Shown: positions 35,131 to 43,333 of the stretch, piece by piece
How the letters are laid out: every line of letters starts with the position of its first letter
Numbering within the stretch: the stretch's first letter is position 1
Source of the DNA: Stutzerimonas stutzeri
GTDB taxonomy: Bacteria > Pseudomonadota > Gammaproteobacteria > Pseudomonadales > Pseudomonadaceae
DNA: 47,999 bases
Reading direction: 5' to 3'
Assembly: GCF_013522825.1 (NCBI RefSeq)
Contig: NZ_JAAMQZ010000035.1
Location: 1 to 47,999 of the forward strand
The notes under the pieces: model-generated
Told to the model about the DNA's origin: nothing
The model's database searches: none
Seen by the model: the letters and a program-made list of their open reading frames with translations, nothing else
Position numbers and translations under genes: made by a program

Positions 35131-36652
35131 TGCCCGCGTAGCCATCCGCCCACGCAGTGCCTGGGAAGCACTGGACCTCGGCATCCTGCTGGCGCGCCGC
35201 CATGCCGGCCTGCTGATGCTCTCCTGGGCGCTGCTGACGTTGCCGGTTTTCGTCCTGCTGAGCCTGATGCTCTGGCAGCACCCGAGTCTCGCCGTATTGC
35301 TGTTCTGGTGGCTCAAGCCGCTCTACGAACGCCTGCCGCTGTTTATCCTGTCGCGCGCCCTGTTCGGCAACACGCCCTCGCTGGGCGAAAGCTTCCGCGC
35401 ATTACCCGGCCTGCTGCGCTCGCAATGGCTGGCCAGCCTGACCTGGCGCCGGCTGAGCCTGACCCGCAGTTTCGACCTGCCGGTGCTACAGCTTGAACAA
35501 TTGTCCGGTTCCGTCCGCCGCCAGCGCCTGATCGTGCTGGGGCAGCGCGATACCGGCGTCGCAACCTGGCTGACCATCGTCGGCATGCACCTGGAGCTTG
35601 CCTTGTGGCTGGGCGCGCTGGCGCTGCTCTACCTGCTGATTCCCGCCGAGTTGCTCAGCGACTGGAAATGGCAGGATCTGCTGCACGCCAGCGACGACCT
35701 GCTCTGGCTCGAACACCTGTCCAACCTGCTCTATGTGCTGGTGCTGATGGTCTGGGAGCCGATCTACGTGGCCAGCGGCTTCAGCCTCTATCTGAACCGC
35801 CGCACCCAGCTGGAAGCCTGGGATCTGGAGCTGAGTTTCCGGCGCCTGGGCGAACGCTTGAAAAGCCTGCTGCCGGTCATGCTGATCGGTGCCGGACTGC
35901 TGTTCGCCACGCCACCAGAGGCGGTATGGGCGGACACACCCGAGCCAGCACCTGAGCACGAGCGATTACTCAACCAGCCCCTGTCCAGCCAGGACGCCAG
36001 CACAGCGATTGCCGAACTGCTGGCCCAGCCGCCATTCAGGAACGACGAAACGGTCACGCGCTGGCGCTTTGGCGAAGAACAGAAGGACGATGAGCCCGGC
36101 TGGCTGGCGCGTTTGCTTGAAAGCCTGTCAGGGTTCGACAGCCTCCGCCGCATACTGGACAACCTCGCCAGCGCGCTTGAAATCCTGCTCTGGGCCGGCC
36201 TGTTCGGGCTGATCGGCCTGGCGCTGTGGCGTTACCGGGAATGGATCAGGCTGCATGTGGGGCGCTTGCGCAATCCGCGAATCGCCCGCCGACCAGCCCC
36301 GGACCTGCTGTTCGGCCTCGACGTGGTGCCGGAAAGCCTGCCGGCGGACATCACCGGCGAAGTGGCACGGCTCTGGGACGCAGAACCGCGCGCGGCGCTG
36401 GGGCTGCTCTACCGGGCATTCCTCAGCCGGCTGCTGCATCAGCACGGATTGCCGCTGACAGGCGCCCATACCGAAGGTGAAATTCTGCACCTGGTACGCG
36501 CAACGACCCAGGCGGACCTCACCCGCTACGCCGAAAGCCTGACCGAACACTGGCTCAATCTCGCCTATGGCCATCGCCTGCCGCCGACTGCTGTACGGGA
36601 CGAACTCTGCAACCAGTGGCGCGTACTGTTCGAGCCGCAGGTGAGCCCGTGA
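35117..36652 (+). CDS. DUF4129-containing membrane protein
   Basis: The 511-residue protein has several hydrophobic segments in the N-terminal half (for example LLMLSWALLTLPVFVLLSLM), a periplasmic-type linker after residue ~270 (VWADTPEPAPEHERLLNQPL) and a membrane helix near 360. A C-terminal DUF4129 domain follows, with RAALGLLYRAFLSRLLHQHG and EGEILHLVRATTQADLTRYA. DUF4129 is often fused or adjacent to transglutaminase-like domains, absent here. The start at 35117 follows AGGAG and overlaps the SpoIIM-like gene by 14 bases; a longer frame inside that gene is rejected. Function is unknown. Confidence 0.83.
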   Translation: MHLNDARVAIRPRSAWEALDLGILLARRHAGLLMLSWALLTLPVFVLLSLMLWQHPSLAVLLFWWLKPLYERLPLFILSRALFGNTPSLGESFRALPGLLRSQWLASLTWRRLSLTRSFDLPVLQLEQLSGSVRRQRLIVLGQRDTGVATWLTIVGMHLELALWLGALALLYLLIPAELLSDWKWQDLLHASDDLLWLEHLSNLLYVLVLMVWEPIYVASGFSLYLNRRTQLEAWDLELSFRRLGERLKSLLPVMLIGAGLLFATPPEAVWADTPEPAPEHERLLNQPLSSQDASTAIAELLAQPPFRNDETVTRWRFGEEQKDDEPGWLARLLESLSGFDSLRRILDNLASALEILLWAGLFGLIGLALWRYREWIRLHVGRLRNPRIARRPAPDLLFGLDVVPESLPADITGEVARLWDAEPRAALGLLYRAFLSRLLHQHGLPLTGAHTEGEILHLVRATTQADLTRYAESLTEHWLNLAYGHRLPPTAVRDELCNQWRVLFEPQVSP

Positions 36653-37809
36653 GCCGGCGTCATGCGTGCTATCTGGCAGCCGCGCTGCTGCTCGGCGCCC
36701 TGCTGCTGTTCGCCGCCAGCAGGCTGCAGCCTTATGAAGAGGTGATCGAGTACGGTCCAGCCCCCGAAGTGCAGCGCAATTCCTATCTGGCGGCCAGACT
36801 GTTTCTCTCCGCTCAGGGCCGGGCGATCAGCCACGACGAAGGCCTTGTCGACCTGTTCAATACGCAACCTCAGAATCAGGTTCTGCTGTTTCTGGGCCAA
36901 CGCGAGTCGATGAAGCCACAGCAGGTCCAGCGCCTGCTGGCCTGGACCGCAAAAGGCGCACATCTAGTCTTCGTTGCCGAACGGCTCTGGGATGAGCAGG
37001 CCAGGGCCAGCGGCGATCTGCTGCTCGATGCGCTGAATCTGCAACAGTACGAGGCCAGCGAAGATGACGAAGCGGTCACGACGGCTGCCAATGGGGAAAA
37101 GCAGCCGCAACTGACCCGCCTGTATCTGGAAAACGAAGAAGCACCAGCCTATCTGGCCTTCGATACGCGCTTTCATCTCTACGATGCCGACAGCAAGGCC
37201 CACGCCTGGGCTAACAGCCCCGGCGCCACACATATGCTGCAACTGCGCCACGGCGACGGCCTGATCACGGCGCTCACCGACAGCTGGATCTGGCAGAACG
37301 ACAACATCGACCAATACGACCATGCCTGGCTGCTCTGGTATCTGACCCAGGATCGCGACGTGACCCTGGTCTACAACGCCCGGCACGACAACCTGCTGCA
37401 ACTGTTGCTGCGCCATTTCCCCGAGGCACTGGCCGCCCTGCTGCTGACCCTGCTACTGGCGACCTGGCATCTGGCCCAACGCCACGGGCCGCGACAGCAG
37501 CCGGCGGCGCCCGGCCAGCGCCAACTGCAGGAACATCTGCGTGGCAGCGCGGACTTCCTCTATCGGCATGCGGGTCAGCAGCACCTGCTGACCCGTCTGC
37601 AACACGATATCCGCCGGCTGGCACGTCGGCGTCACGCCACCTTCGACAACCTGCCACACGCCGAACAGTGCCAGTTGCTGGCACAACTCAGCCGCCTGCC
37701 TGGCGAAATCATCGAACAGGCACTGCGCCCACCCGCGGCCCGGCCCGTCAGCGCCGCCGAATTCACCCGTCAGGTCTCGTGCCTGCAACGCCTCAGGAAT
37801 GCTCTATGA
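36649..37809 (+). CDS. DUF4350-containing membrane protein
   Basis: The 386-residue protein has an N-terminal membrane helix (ACYLAAALLLGALLLFAASR), a large extracytoplasmic DUF4350 domain (about 45-245, similar in layout to a glutamine-amidotransferase-like fold, with QVLLFLGQRESMKPQQVQRL and HLVFVAERLWDE), a second helix near 260 (LAALLLTLLLATWHLAQRHG) and a cytoplasmic tail. The start is GTG at 36649, overlapping the DUF4129 stop as GTGA. The next gene overlaps by four bases. Its role is unknown; the neighbours suggest a membrane partner for the MoxR ATPase. Confidence 0.83.
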   Translation: MSRRHACYLAAALLLGALLLFAASRLQPYEEVIEYGPAPEVQRNSYLAARLFLSAQGRAISHDEGLVDLFNTQPQNQVLLFLGQRESMKPQQVQRLLAWTAKGAHLVFVAERLWDEQARASGDLLLDALNLQQYEASEDDEAVTTAANGEKQPQLTRLYLENEEAPAYLAFDTRFHLYDADSKAHAWANSPGATHMLQLRHGDGLITALTDSWIWQNDNIDQYDHAWLLWYLTQDRDVTLVYNARHDNLLQLLLRHFPEALAALLLTLLLATWHLAQRHGPRQQPAAPGQRQLQEHLRGSADFLYRHAGQQHLLTRLQHDIRRLARRRHATFDNLPHAEQCQLLAQLSRLPGEIIEQALRPPAARPVSAAEFTRQVSCLQRLRNAL

Positions 37810-38801
37810 ACGACACCCCCAGTGAATCCAGTCATGCCGATCTCCAGCGCCAGCGCGCCAGCCAGCTGGCACAGGCGTTGCGTCAGGAGCTGCACAAGGC
37901 GGTCATCGGCCAACAGGAAATCGTCGATGGCGTACTCACCGCGCTGATCGCCGGCGGCCACGTATTAGTCGAAGGCGTGCCGGGGCTGGGCAAGACCCTG
38001 CTGGTGCGTGCACTGGCGCGCTGTTTTGGCGGTGAGTTCTCACGGATTCAGTTCACCCCGGACCTGATGCCCAGCGACATCACCGGCCACGCGGTCTATG
38101 ACCTCGCCAGCGAGCAGTTCAGGCTGCGCAAGGGACCGGTGTTCACCAACCTGCTGCTGGCCGACGAAATCAACCGCGCGCCAGCGAAAACCCAGGCCGC
38201 GCTGCTGGAAGTCATGCAGGAGCGCCAGGTCACGCTCGAAGGCCGAGCGCTGGCCGCGCCACAGCCTTTCCTGGTAATGGCCACGCAGAATCCCATTGAG
38301 CAGGAAGGTACCTATCCACTGCCCGAGGCCGAACTCGACCGTTTCATGCTGATGCTGCGCATGGATTATCCGCAGGCCGACGAAGAGCTGGAACTGGTCC
38401 GCCAGGTCACCCGCTCGGCACGCACCGACATCCTCGATATCAGCGGGCTGCGTGTTCTATTGCAAGCGAAGGACGTCCAGGCCCTGCAGAAGATTGCCAG
38501 CGACATGCCCCTCGACGAACAGGTGCTCGATTATGCCGTGCGTCTGGCCCGCGCGACGCGCAACTGGCCCGGCCTGAGCCTGGGCGCCGGGCCGCGCGCT
38601 TCCATCGCCCTGGTGCGCTGCGCGCGTGCGAGAGCGCTGCTGCGCGGCGGTGAGTTCGTCACCCCGGACGACGTCAAGGGCTGCGCACTGGCCGTACTAC
38701 GCCATCGTGTCCGGCTCTCGCCGGAACTGGAGATGGAGGGCATGTCGGTGGACCAACTGTTGCTGCAGCTGCTTGACCAGATCACGGCGCCACGCCTTTG
38801 A
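37806..38801 (+). CDS. MoxR-family AAA+ ATPase
   Basis: The 331-residue ATPase has Walker A LVEGVPGLGKTLLVRALARC, Walker B TNLLLADEINRAPAKTQAAL, sensor LVMATQNPIEQEGTYPLPEA and the arginine-containing AELDRFMLMLRMDYP. A C-terminal lid domain ends near QLLLQLLDQITAPRL. MoxR proteins act as chaperone-like remodellers that load metals or activate partner vWA proteins; here the likely partner is the DUF58 protein encoded 25 bases downstream. The ATG overlaps the DUF4350 stop as ATGA. Confidence 0.93.
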   Translation: MNDTPSESSHADLQRQRASQLAQALRQELHKAVIGQQEIVDGVLTALIAGGHVLVEGVPGLGKTLLVRALARCFGGEFSRIQFTPDLMPSDITGHAVYDLASEQFRLRKGPVFTNLLLADEINRAPAKTQAALLEVMQERQVTLEGRALAAPQPFLVMATQNPIEQEGTYPLPEAELDRFMLMLRMDYPQADEELELVRQVTRSARTDILDISGLRVLLQAKDVQALQKIASDMPLDEQVLDYAVRLARATRNWPGLSLGAGPRASIALVRCARARALLRGGEFVTPDDVKGCALAVLRHRVRLSPELEMEGMSVDQLLLQLLDQITAPRL

Positions 38802-38826
38802 GCCGACCGCACAAACGAGACATCCG

Positions 38827-40158
38827 ATGAACCCGACCCGGCGTCTGCTCCACGCACTGCTCCTGCTGCTCGGCCTGGCCGTGCCGCTGGGAGCGCTGTC
38901 GGCTCTGGGCCAGCCCGCGCATCCGGCCATCCACAGCGCCTGGTGGGGACTGCTGCTTTGCCTGGGCCTCGCAGCCCTGTTCGATGCCCTGAGCCTGCGC
39001 CGCCTGCCTTCACCCGAGCTGCAACGCAACCTGCCCGGCAACCTGGCACTGGGGCACTGGCATGAGGTACGTCTGCAGCTACGGCACGCGCTGCCCCGGT
39101 TATTGCGCCTGGATATCTTCGATCACCCGCCGACCGCTATGGTATTCGAGCATCTGCCGCGCAGCCTGCAACTGGCGCCCGGCAAGCAGGCCGAACTTAC
39201 CTATCGGGTGCGTCCACAGCGTCGCGGCCACTTCAGCGCCAGCCATTGCGAGGTCCGCCTGTACGGCCCGCTGGGCTTGTGGCGCCAGCGGCGGTTGTTG
39301 CCACTGGAATCGCAGACGCGGGTCTATCCGGATTTCACCCGCCTGCATGGCGCACCGCTGATGGCCGTGGACAGTTGGCTGAGCCGGCTGGGCGTCAGAC
39401 AGCAACCCCGCCGCGGGCTTGGCCTGGAGTTTCACCAACTGCGCGACTTTCGCGAGGGCGACACCCTGCGCCAGATCGACTGGAAGGCCACGGCCCGCAA
39501 ACGCACCCACATCGCCCGCGAATATCAGGACGAACGTGACCAGCAGATCCTGCTGATGCTCGACTGTGGCCGGCGCATGCGCAGCCAGGACGGCGCCCTG
39601 TCACATTTCGACCATGCGCTCAACGCGAGCCTGCTGCTGGGCTATGTCGCCCTGCGCCAGGGCGATGCGCTGGGCCTGTGCAGCTTCGCCACCGAACAGC
39701 GCCGCTTCATCGCGCCCGCCAAGGGCCAGGAACAGCTCACTACCCTGCTCAACGGCGTGTATGACCTTAGCGAAACCCTGCAACCCGCCGACTTCGCCCG
39801 CGCGGCCAGCGATGTCCTTGAACGACAGAAGCGCCGTGCGCTGGTGATCATCCTCAGCAACCTGCGCGACGAGGACGATGAAGAACTGCTCGATGCGGTG
39901 CGCCGCCTTTCAGGTCGGCATCGGATACTGGTGGTGAGCTTGCGCGAACCCATCCTCGACGCCCTGCGCCAGCAGTCGATAAGCGGCTTTCAGGATGCGT
40001 TGAGCTATTGCGGCGCCCTGGACTACCTGAGCGCCCGTGACAGGCTGCATGAGCGATTGCTGGCCCAGGGCGTTCCGGTGCTCGAAGCCCTGCCCCATGA
40101 GCTTGGTCCGCAGTTGATCAGCCGCTATCTGGCCTGGAAAAGAGGCGGCGTGATCTAG
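38827..40158 (+). CDS. DUF58 (vWA-like) membrane protein
   Basis: The 443-residue protein starts with two membrane helices (RRLLHALLLLLGLAVPLGAL and WWGLLLCLGLAALFDALSL), then a beta-rich domain and the DUF58 core with HQLRDFREGDTLRQIDWKAT followed by ARKRTHIAREYQDE. The vWA-like start reads LLMLDCGRRM, so the MIDAS pattern DxSxS is degenerate (DCGRR). The last ~120 residues complete the vWA fold (ALVIILSNLRDEDDEELLDA). DUF58 proteins almost always accompany MoxR. It is the last gene of the six-gene cluster; no clear terminator follows. Confidence 0.88.
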   Translation: MNPTRRLLHALLLLLGLAVPLGALSALGQPAHPAIHSAWWGLLLCLGLAALFDALSLRRLPSPELQRNLPGNLALGHWHEVRLQLRHALPRLLRLDIFDHPPTAMVFEHLPRSLQLAPGKQAELTYRVRPQRRGHFSASHCEVRLYGPLGLWRQRRLLPLESQTRVYPDFTRLHGAPLMAVDSWLSRLGVRQQPRRGLGLEFHQLRDFREGDTLRQIDWKATARKRTHIAREYQDERDQQILLMLDCGRRMRSQDGALSHFDHALNASLLLGYVALRQGDALGLCSFATEQRRFIAPAKGQEQLTTLLNGVYDLSETLQPADFARAASDVLERQKRRALVIILSNLRDEDDEELLDAVRRLSGRHRILVVSLREPILDALRQQSISGFQDALSYCGALDYLSARDRLHERLLAQGVPVLEALPHELGPQLISRYLAWKRGGVI

Positions 40159-40197
40159 CGCCTCGTAGGGGCGGCCACGGAAATGCGAAACGGCCTG

Positions 40198-40632
40198 CTA
40201 GGTCCCGTGGCAGCGATCCTCATCCTCTGCCCTGCTGGGCGACGAGCCGGAACGCGGCAGGCGAGCAGGAGGAATCTGCAGTGCAGGGCGGAAACTGAAG
40301 TACCGCTGCAATGCGTCAATCATGACCCGAATGTCAGCGGGCGGTGAAATCAGGGCAAAGCCGGAATCAAAACTGCCTGGCGTGACATCCTCGCGGGACC
40401 AGAGGCAGGTCGCGCTGATATCGACATAGCGCAACTCACCATGCTGAGCGGGAATTTTCAGGCGCATCTCGAAACGCACATCGGTCATCATCGGATAACG
40501 ACTGATCAGCATCAGCCCGGTTTCCGAAAGATTGCCAATGAAACCCAGCGGCTTATCGGTGAATCGGTTGAATACGTTGAGGTAATACGGCAACTGGTGC
40601 CGCTGGATACTTCGCTGATTGAGCATGTTCAT
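40198..40632 (-). CDS. PilZ-domain protein
   Basis: The 144-residue protein is a stand-alone PilZ domain. The c-di-GMP motifs are present: RSIQR (RxxxR, residues 8-12) and GNLSETGLML (N/DxSxxG). The C-terminus is a proline- and charge-rich tail (RLPRSGSSPSRAEDEDRCHG). It may sense the c-di-GMP made by the cyclase at 19517-20452 or by others. The first of two ATGs (40632) is chosen because AGGA lies 7 bases before it. It lies close to the DUF4124 gene on the same strand. Confidence 0.93.
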   Translation of the reverse strand: MNMLNQRSIQRHQLPYYLNVFNRFTDKPLGFIGNLSETGLMLISRYPMMTDVRFEMRLKIPAQHGELRYVDISATCLWSREDVTPGSFDSGFALISPPADIRVMIDALQRYFSFRPALQIPPARLPRSGSSPSRAEDEDRCHGT

Positions 40633-40670
40633 GGGTTCCTGCCCTGCCGCGAAGGTGACTGCTGCCGGCC

Positions 40671-41099
40671 TCAGCTGCAGCCTGCATTGATGCGGTCGAT
40701 CAACTGCTGTCGCGCCGCGCTTATTTCTTTTTCACTGTAGTAGACCCGCTCGCCCTTTGCATCGCTGCGAAAGTAGCGACCACCACGGGACAGGCTCGCC
40801 AGTTCCTCGCGCCACTGTCGACATGCCTGTTCACGCAGCGCCTGCTGCTCGCGCACCGCCTGTTCGGCTCGCTGCTGCTCCTGCCGGCGTGCGTCGAAGA
40901 AGCGTTCGGCACGCGCCTCGCGGTTGCGGGTCGCCTCATCACGCTCGATGACCTGAGGCCTGACTTCGACCTGCTCGGCTCCCGGCATCGGGCGCGCCTC
41001 GAAATGCACGTTTCCCTGGGAATCGACCCAGCGGTAAATCTGCGCCATCGTCAGCGATGGCAGAAACAGGACGAGCAGCAATAACAGTGTGTTCCGCAT
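40671..41099 (-). CDS. DUF4124-containing secreted protein
   Basis: The 142-residue protein has a signal peptide (MRNTLLLLLVLFLPSLTMAQ), then the DUF4124 motif IYRWVDSQGNVHFEARPMPG, and then a long charged helix rich in Arg, Glu and Gln (DARRQEQQRAEQAVREQQAL). The family occurs widely in the proteobacterial periplasm without known function. It sits between the PilZ gene and the small lipoprotein gene, all on the minus strand with gaps of about 35-40 bases. Confidence 0.85.
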   Translation of the reverse strand: MRNTLLLLLVLFLPSLTMAQIYRWVDSQGNVHFEARPMPGAEQVEVRPQVIERDEATRNREARAERFFDARRQEQQRAEQAVREQQALREQACRQWREELASLSRGGRYFRSDAKGERVYYSEKEISAARQQLIDRINAGCS

Positions 41100-41133
41100 G
41101 GGCTCCTTCCCGTTCCACCAGTTTCAAGGCCGC

Positions 41134-41511
41134 TCAGGGTCTGGCCGCATGGGTCGCCGCCTGCTCAGCCGGCTGGTAGTGCCCCAACTGGCGCAGGGTC
41201 TCCAGCCGGGCACGCCCACGGAAGGCATATTCGCTGGCCGGGTAGCGGGACTGGATAAAGCGATAGGTTTCCACCGCATCGACGAACAGTCCCTGGCGCT
41301 CCAGACACTGACCGCGCAGCAGAGAGATCTCCGGCTGCAGGTTGTCACGCGGGCGGCTACGCCGCTCGGCCTGGGACAGTTCGAGTGCCACCTTGCCGCA
41401 ATCGCCCTGCTCGTAGTGCCGGTAGGCATTGTCGAGATGACGATCGAGTGCGCTTCTGCTGCTGCAGCCTACGCTGAGGGTGGCCAGAAAAAGAATCAAA
41501 AAGGTGCGCAT
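41134..41511 (-). CDS. Small lipoprotein with TPR-like repeats
   Basis: The 125-residue product begins MRTFLILFLATLSVGCSSRS; the cysteine after LSVG is a fair lipobox, so membrane anchoring is likely. Two helical repeats of TPR type follow, with HLDNAYRHYEQGDCGKVALE and GLFVDAVETYRFIQSRYPAS, then ARLETLRQLGHY. The ATG at 41511 is chosen since the signal peptide starts there; the 40-residue upstream extension is not signal-like. Its role is unknown; TPR lipoproteins often serve as envelope scaffolds. Confidence 0.82.
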   Translation of the reverse strand: MRTFLILFLATLSVGCSSRSALDRHLDNAYRHYEQGDCGKVALELSQAERRSRPRDNLQPEISLLRGQCLERQGLFVDAVETYRFIQSRYPASEYAFRGRARLETLRQLGHYQPAEQAATHAARP

Positions 41512-41693
41512 GGGTAAATCCTCCAATTCCGGCTTATCGACCACAATGGCAAAAACTGCAATCCGTTCGGCTATCGAAGCGGCATTTCGAGCCCGTTTCA
41601 GCCACCCGCAAAGAGTAGTGCTGACCAACAATGACTACAGCCACGGGGCGTAGTAGCCTCCGGCCCACTCTGTGAAGAAGAAGGAAGAATCGG

Positions 41694-43145
41694 ATGATCC
41701 CGCGTCGCACCAAAATCGTTGCCACCCTTGGTCCTGCCAGCAGCTCGCCGCAGGTGCTGGAAAAAATGATCCTGGCCGGCCTGGATGTCGCCCGGCTGAA
41801 TTTTTCCCACGGCACGCCGGACGAACACCGCGCACGGGCACAGCTGGTACGTGACATCGCCGCGCGCCATAGTCGCTTCATTGCCATTCTGGGCGACCTG
41901 CAAGGGCCGAAGATCCGTATCGCAAAATTCACCGACAAGCGTATCGAGCTGGCCGAAGGCGATCACTTCCGTTTCTCCGTCACGCATCCACGTGATGCCG
42001 GCACACAGGAAGTCGTAGGCATCGACTACCCCGACCTGATCAAGGATTGCAGCGTGGGCGATGAGCTGCTGCTCGACGATGGCCGCGTGGTCATGCGCGT
42101 CGACAACGCCACTGCCGACGAGCTGCATTGCACCGTATTGATCGGCGGCCCGCTGTCGGACAACAAGGGCATCAACCGTCGCGGCGGTGGCCTGACCGCA
42201 CCAGCGCTGACCGCCAAGGACAAGGCCGATATCAAGCTCGCCGCCGAGATGGAGCTGGACTATCTGGCCGTCTCCTTCCCCCGTGACGCCGCCGACATGG
42301 AGCTGGCACGCCGCCTGCGCGACGAAGCCGGCTCCAGCGCCTGGCTGATCGCCAAGATCGAGCGCGCCGAAGCGGTGGCCGACGACGAAGCCCTGAACGG
42401 GTTGATTCTCGCCAGCGATGGGGTGATGGTGGCGCGCGGCGATCTGGGCGTGGAAATCGGCGATGCCGAACTGGTGGGCATCCAGAAGAAGATCATTCTG
42501 CATGCACGCCGCTACAACAAGGTGGTGATCACCGCGACGCAGATGATGGAGTCGATGATCCAGAGTCCGATGCCAACCCGCGCCGAAGTGTCCGATGTAG
42601 CCAACGCCGTTCTCGACTACACCGATGCAGTCATGCTCTCGGCGGAAAGCGCGGCGGGCGACTATCCGGTCGAGGCGATCACCGCCATGGCCCGGGTCTG
42701 CGTAGGCGCGGAAAAACACCCGACCAGCACTCGCTCCGGCCACCGCCTCGGCCAGCGCTTCGAGCGCAGCGACGAAAGCACGGCGCTGGCGACGATGTAC
42801 ACCGCCAACCATTTCCCGGGGGTCAAGGCCATCATCGCCCTGACGGAAAGCGGCTACACCCCGCTGATCATGTCGCGCATTCGCTCTTCGGTACCTATTT
42901 TCGCCTTCTCCCCCTATCGAGAAACTCAGGCACGGGTAGCGATGTTCCGAGGCGTGCAGACCATCCCCTTCGACCCTGCCGCACTACCGGCGGACAAGGT
43001 CAGTCAGGCGGCTGTGGATGAGTTGCTCAAGCGCGACATCATCAAGCTCGGCGACTGGGTCATCCTGACCAAGGGTGACAGCTATCACGGTACTGGCGGG
43101 ACCAACACCATGAAGATCCTGCGAGCGGGCGATTCGCTGAGCTGA
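41694..43145 (+). CDS. pykA: Pyruvate kinase (PykA type)
   Basis: The 483-residue enzyme converts phosphoenolpyruvate and ADP to pyruvate and ATP in glycolysis. It starts MIPRRTKIVATLGPASSSPQ, and the active-site segments are WLIAKIERAEAVADDEALNG, VMVARGDLGVEIGDAELVGI and VVITATQMMESMIQSPMPTR. The C-terminal allosteric domain is complete. A GGAAG site precedes the ATG. The order pykA then class I fumarase on one strand suggests a central-carbon block, although a 188-base gap with its own -10 lies between them. Confidence 0.97.
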   Translation: MIPRRTKIVATLGPASSSPQVLEKMILAGLDVARLNFSHGTPDEHRARAQLVRDIAARHSRFIAILGDLQGPKIRIAKFTDKRIELAEGDHFRFSVTHPRDAGTQEVVGIDYPDLIKDCSVGDELLLDDGRVVMRVDNATADELHCTVLIGGPLSDNKGINRRGGGLTAPALTAKDKADIKLAAEMELDYLAVSFPRDAADMELARRLRDEAGSSAWLIAKIERAEAVADDEALNGLILASDGVMVARGDLGVEIGDAELVGIQKKIILHARRYNKVVITATQMMESMIQSPMPTRAEVSDVANAVLDYTDAVMLSAESAAGDYPVEAITAMARVCVGAEKHPTSTRSGHRLGQRFERSDESTALATMYTANHFPGVKAIIALTESGYTPLIMSRIRSSVPIFAFSPYRETQARVAMFRGVQTIPFDPAALPADKVSQAAVDELLKRDIIKLGDWVILTKGDSYHGTGGTNTMKILRAGDSLS

Positions 43146-43159
43146 TACCTCTTGCCGAA

Positions 43160-43182
43160 GGCGGGGCGAATCCAGCCCCGCC
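43160..43182 (+). terminator. pykA: Hairpin after pykA
   Basis: GGCGGGGC pairs perfectly with GCCCCGCC (43160-43167 with 43175-43182) with a seven-base loop, 14 bases after the pykA stop. No T run follows, so termination strength is uncertain. Confidence 0.55.
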
Positions 43183-43247
43183 ATTACCCGTTCCGACGTA
43201 TATCCCTTCGCCTTTGGTCCGTCTGTGTATGCGCTTGCACAGCGGGT

Positions 43248-43253
43248 TATACT
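43248..43253 (+). promoter_or_regulatory. Candidate -10 box for the fumarase gene
   Basis: TATACT within GTTATACTGCCGCG lies 80 bases before the fumarase ATG. A convincing -35 at 17 bases is missing; TTGCAC is only 7 bases upstream. Confidence 0.35.
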
Positions 43254-43333
43254 GCCGCGCATTTTTCCAACCTGAGCGCGTCGGTTGCCTTCTCGGCGCG
43301 CCTCGTCTCCGCCCCGCCAAGAGGACGCGCTGC

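Noticed and set aside
40159..40197. A possible REP fragment after the DUF58 gene (GTAGGGGCGG)
   Set aside because: Too short and without a matching partner to support a repeat call.
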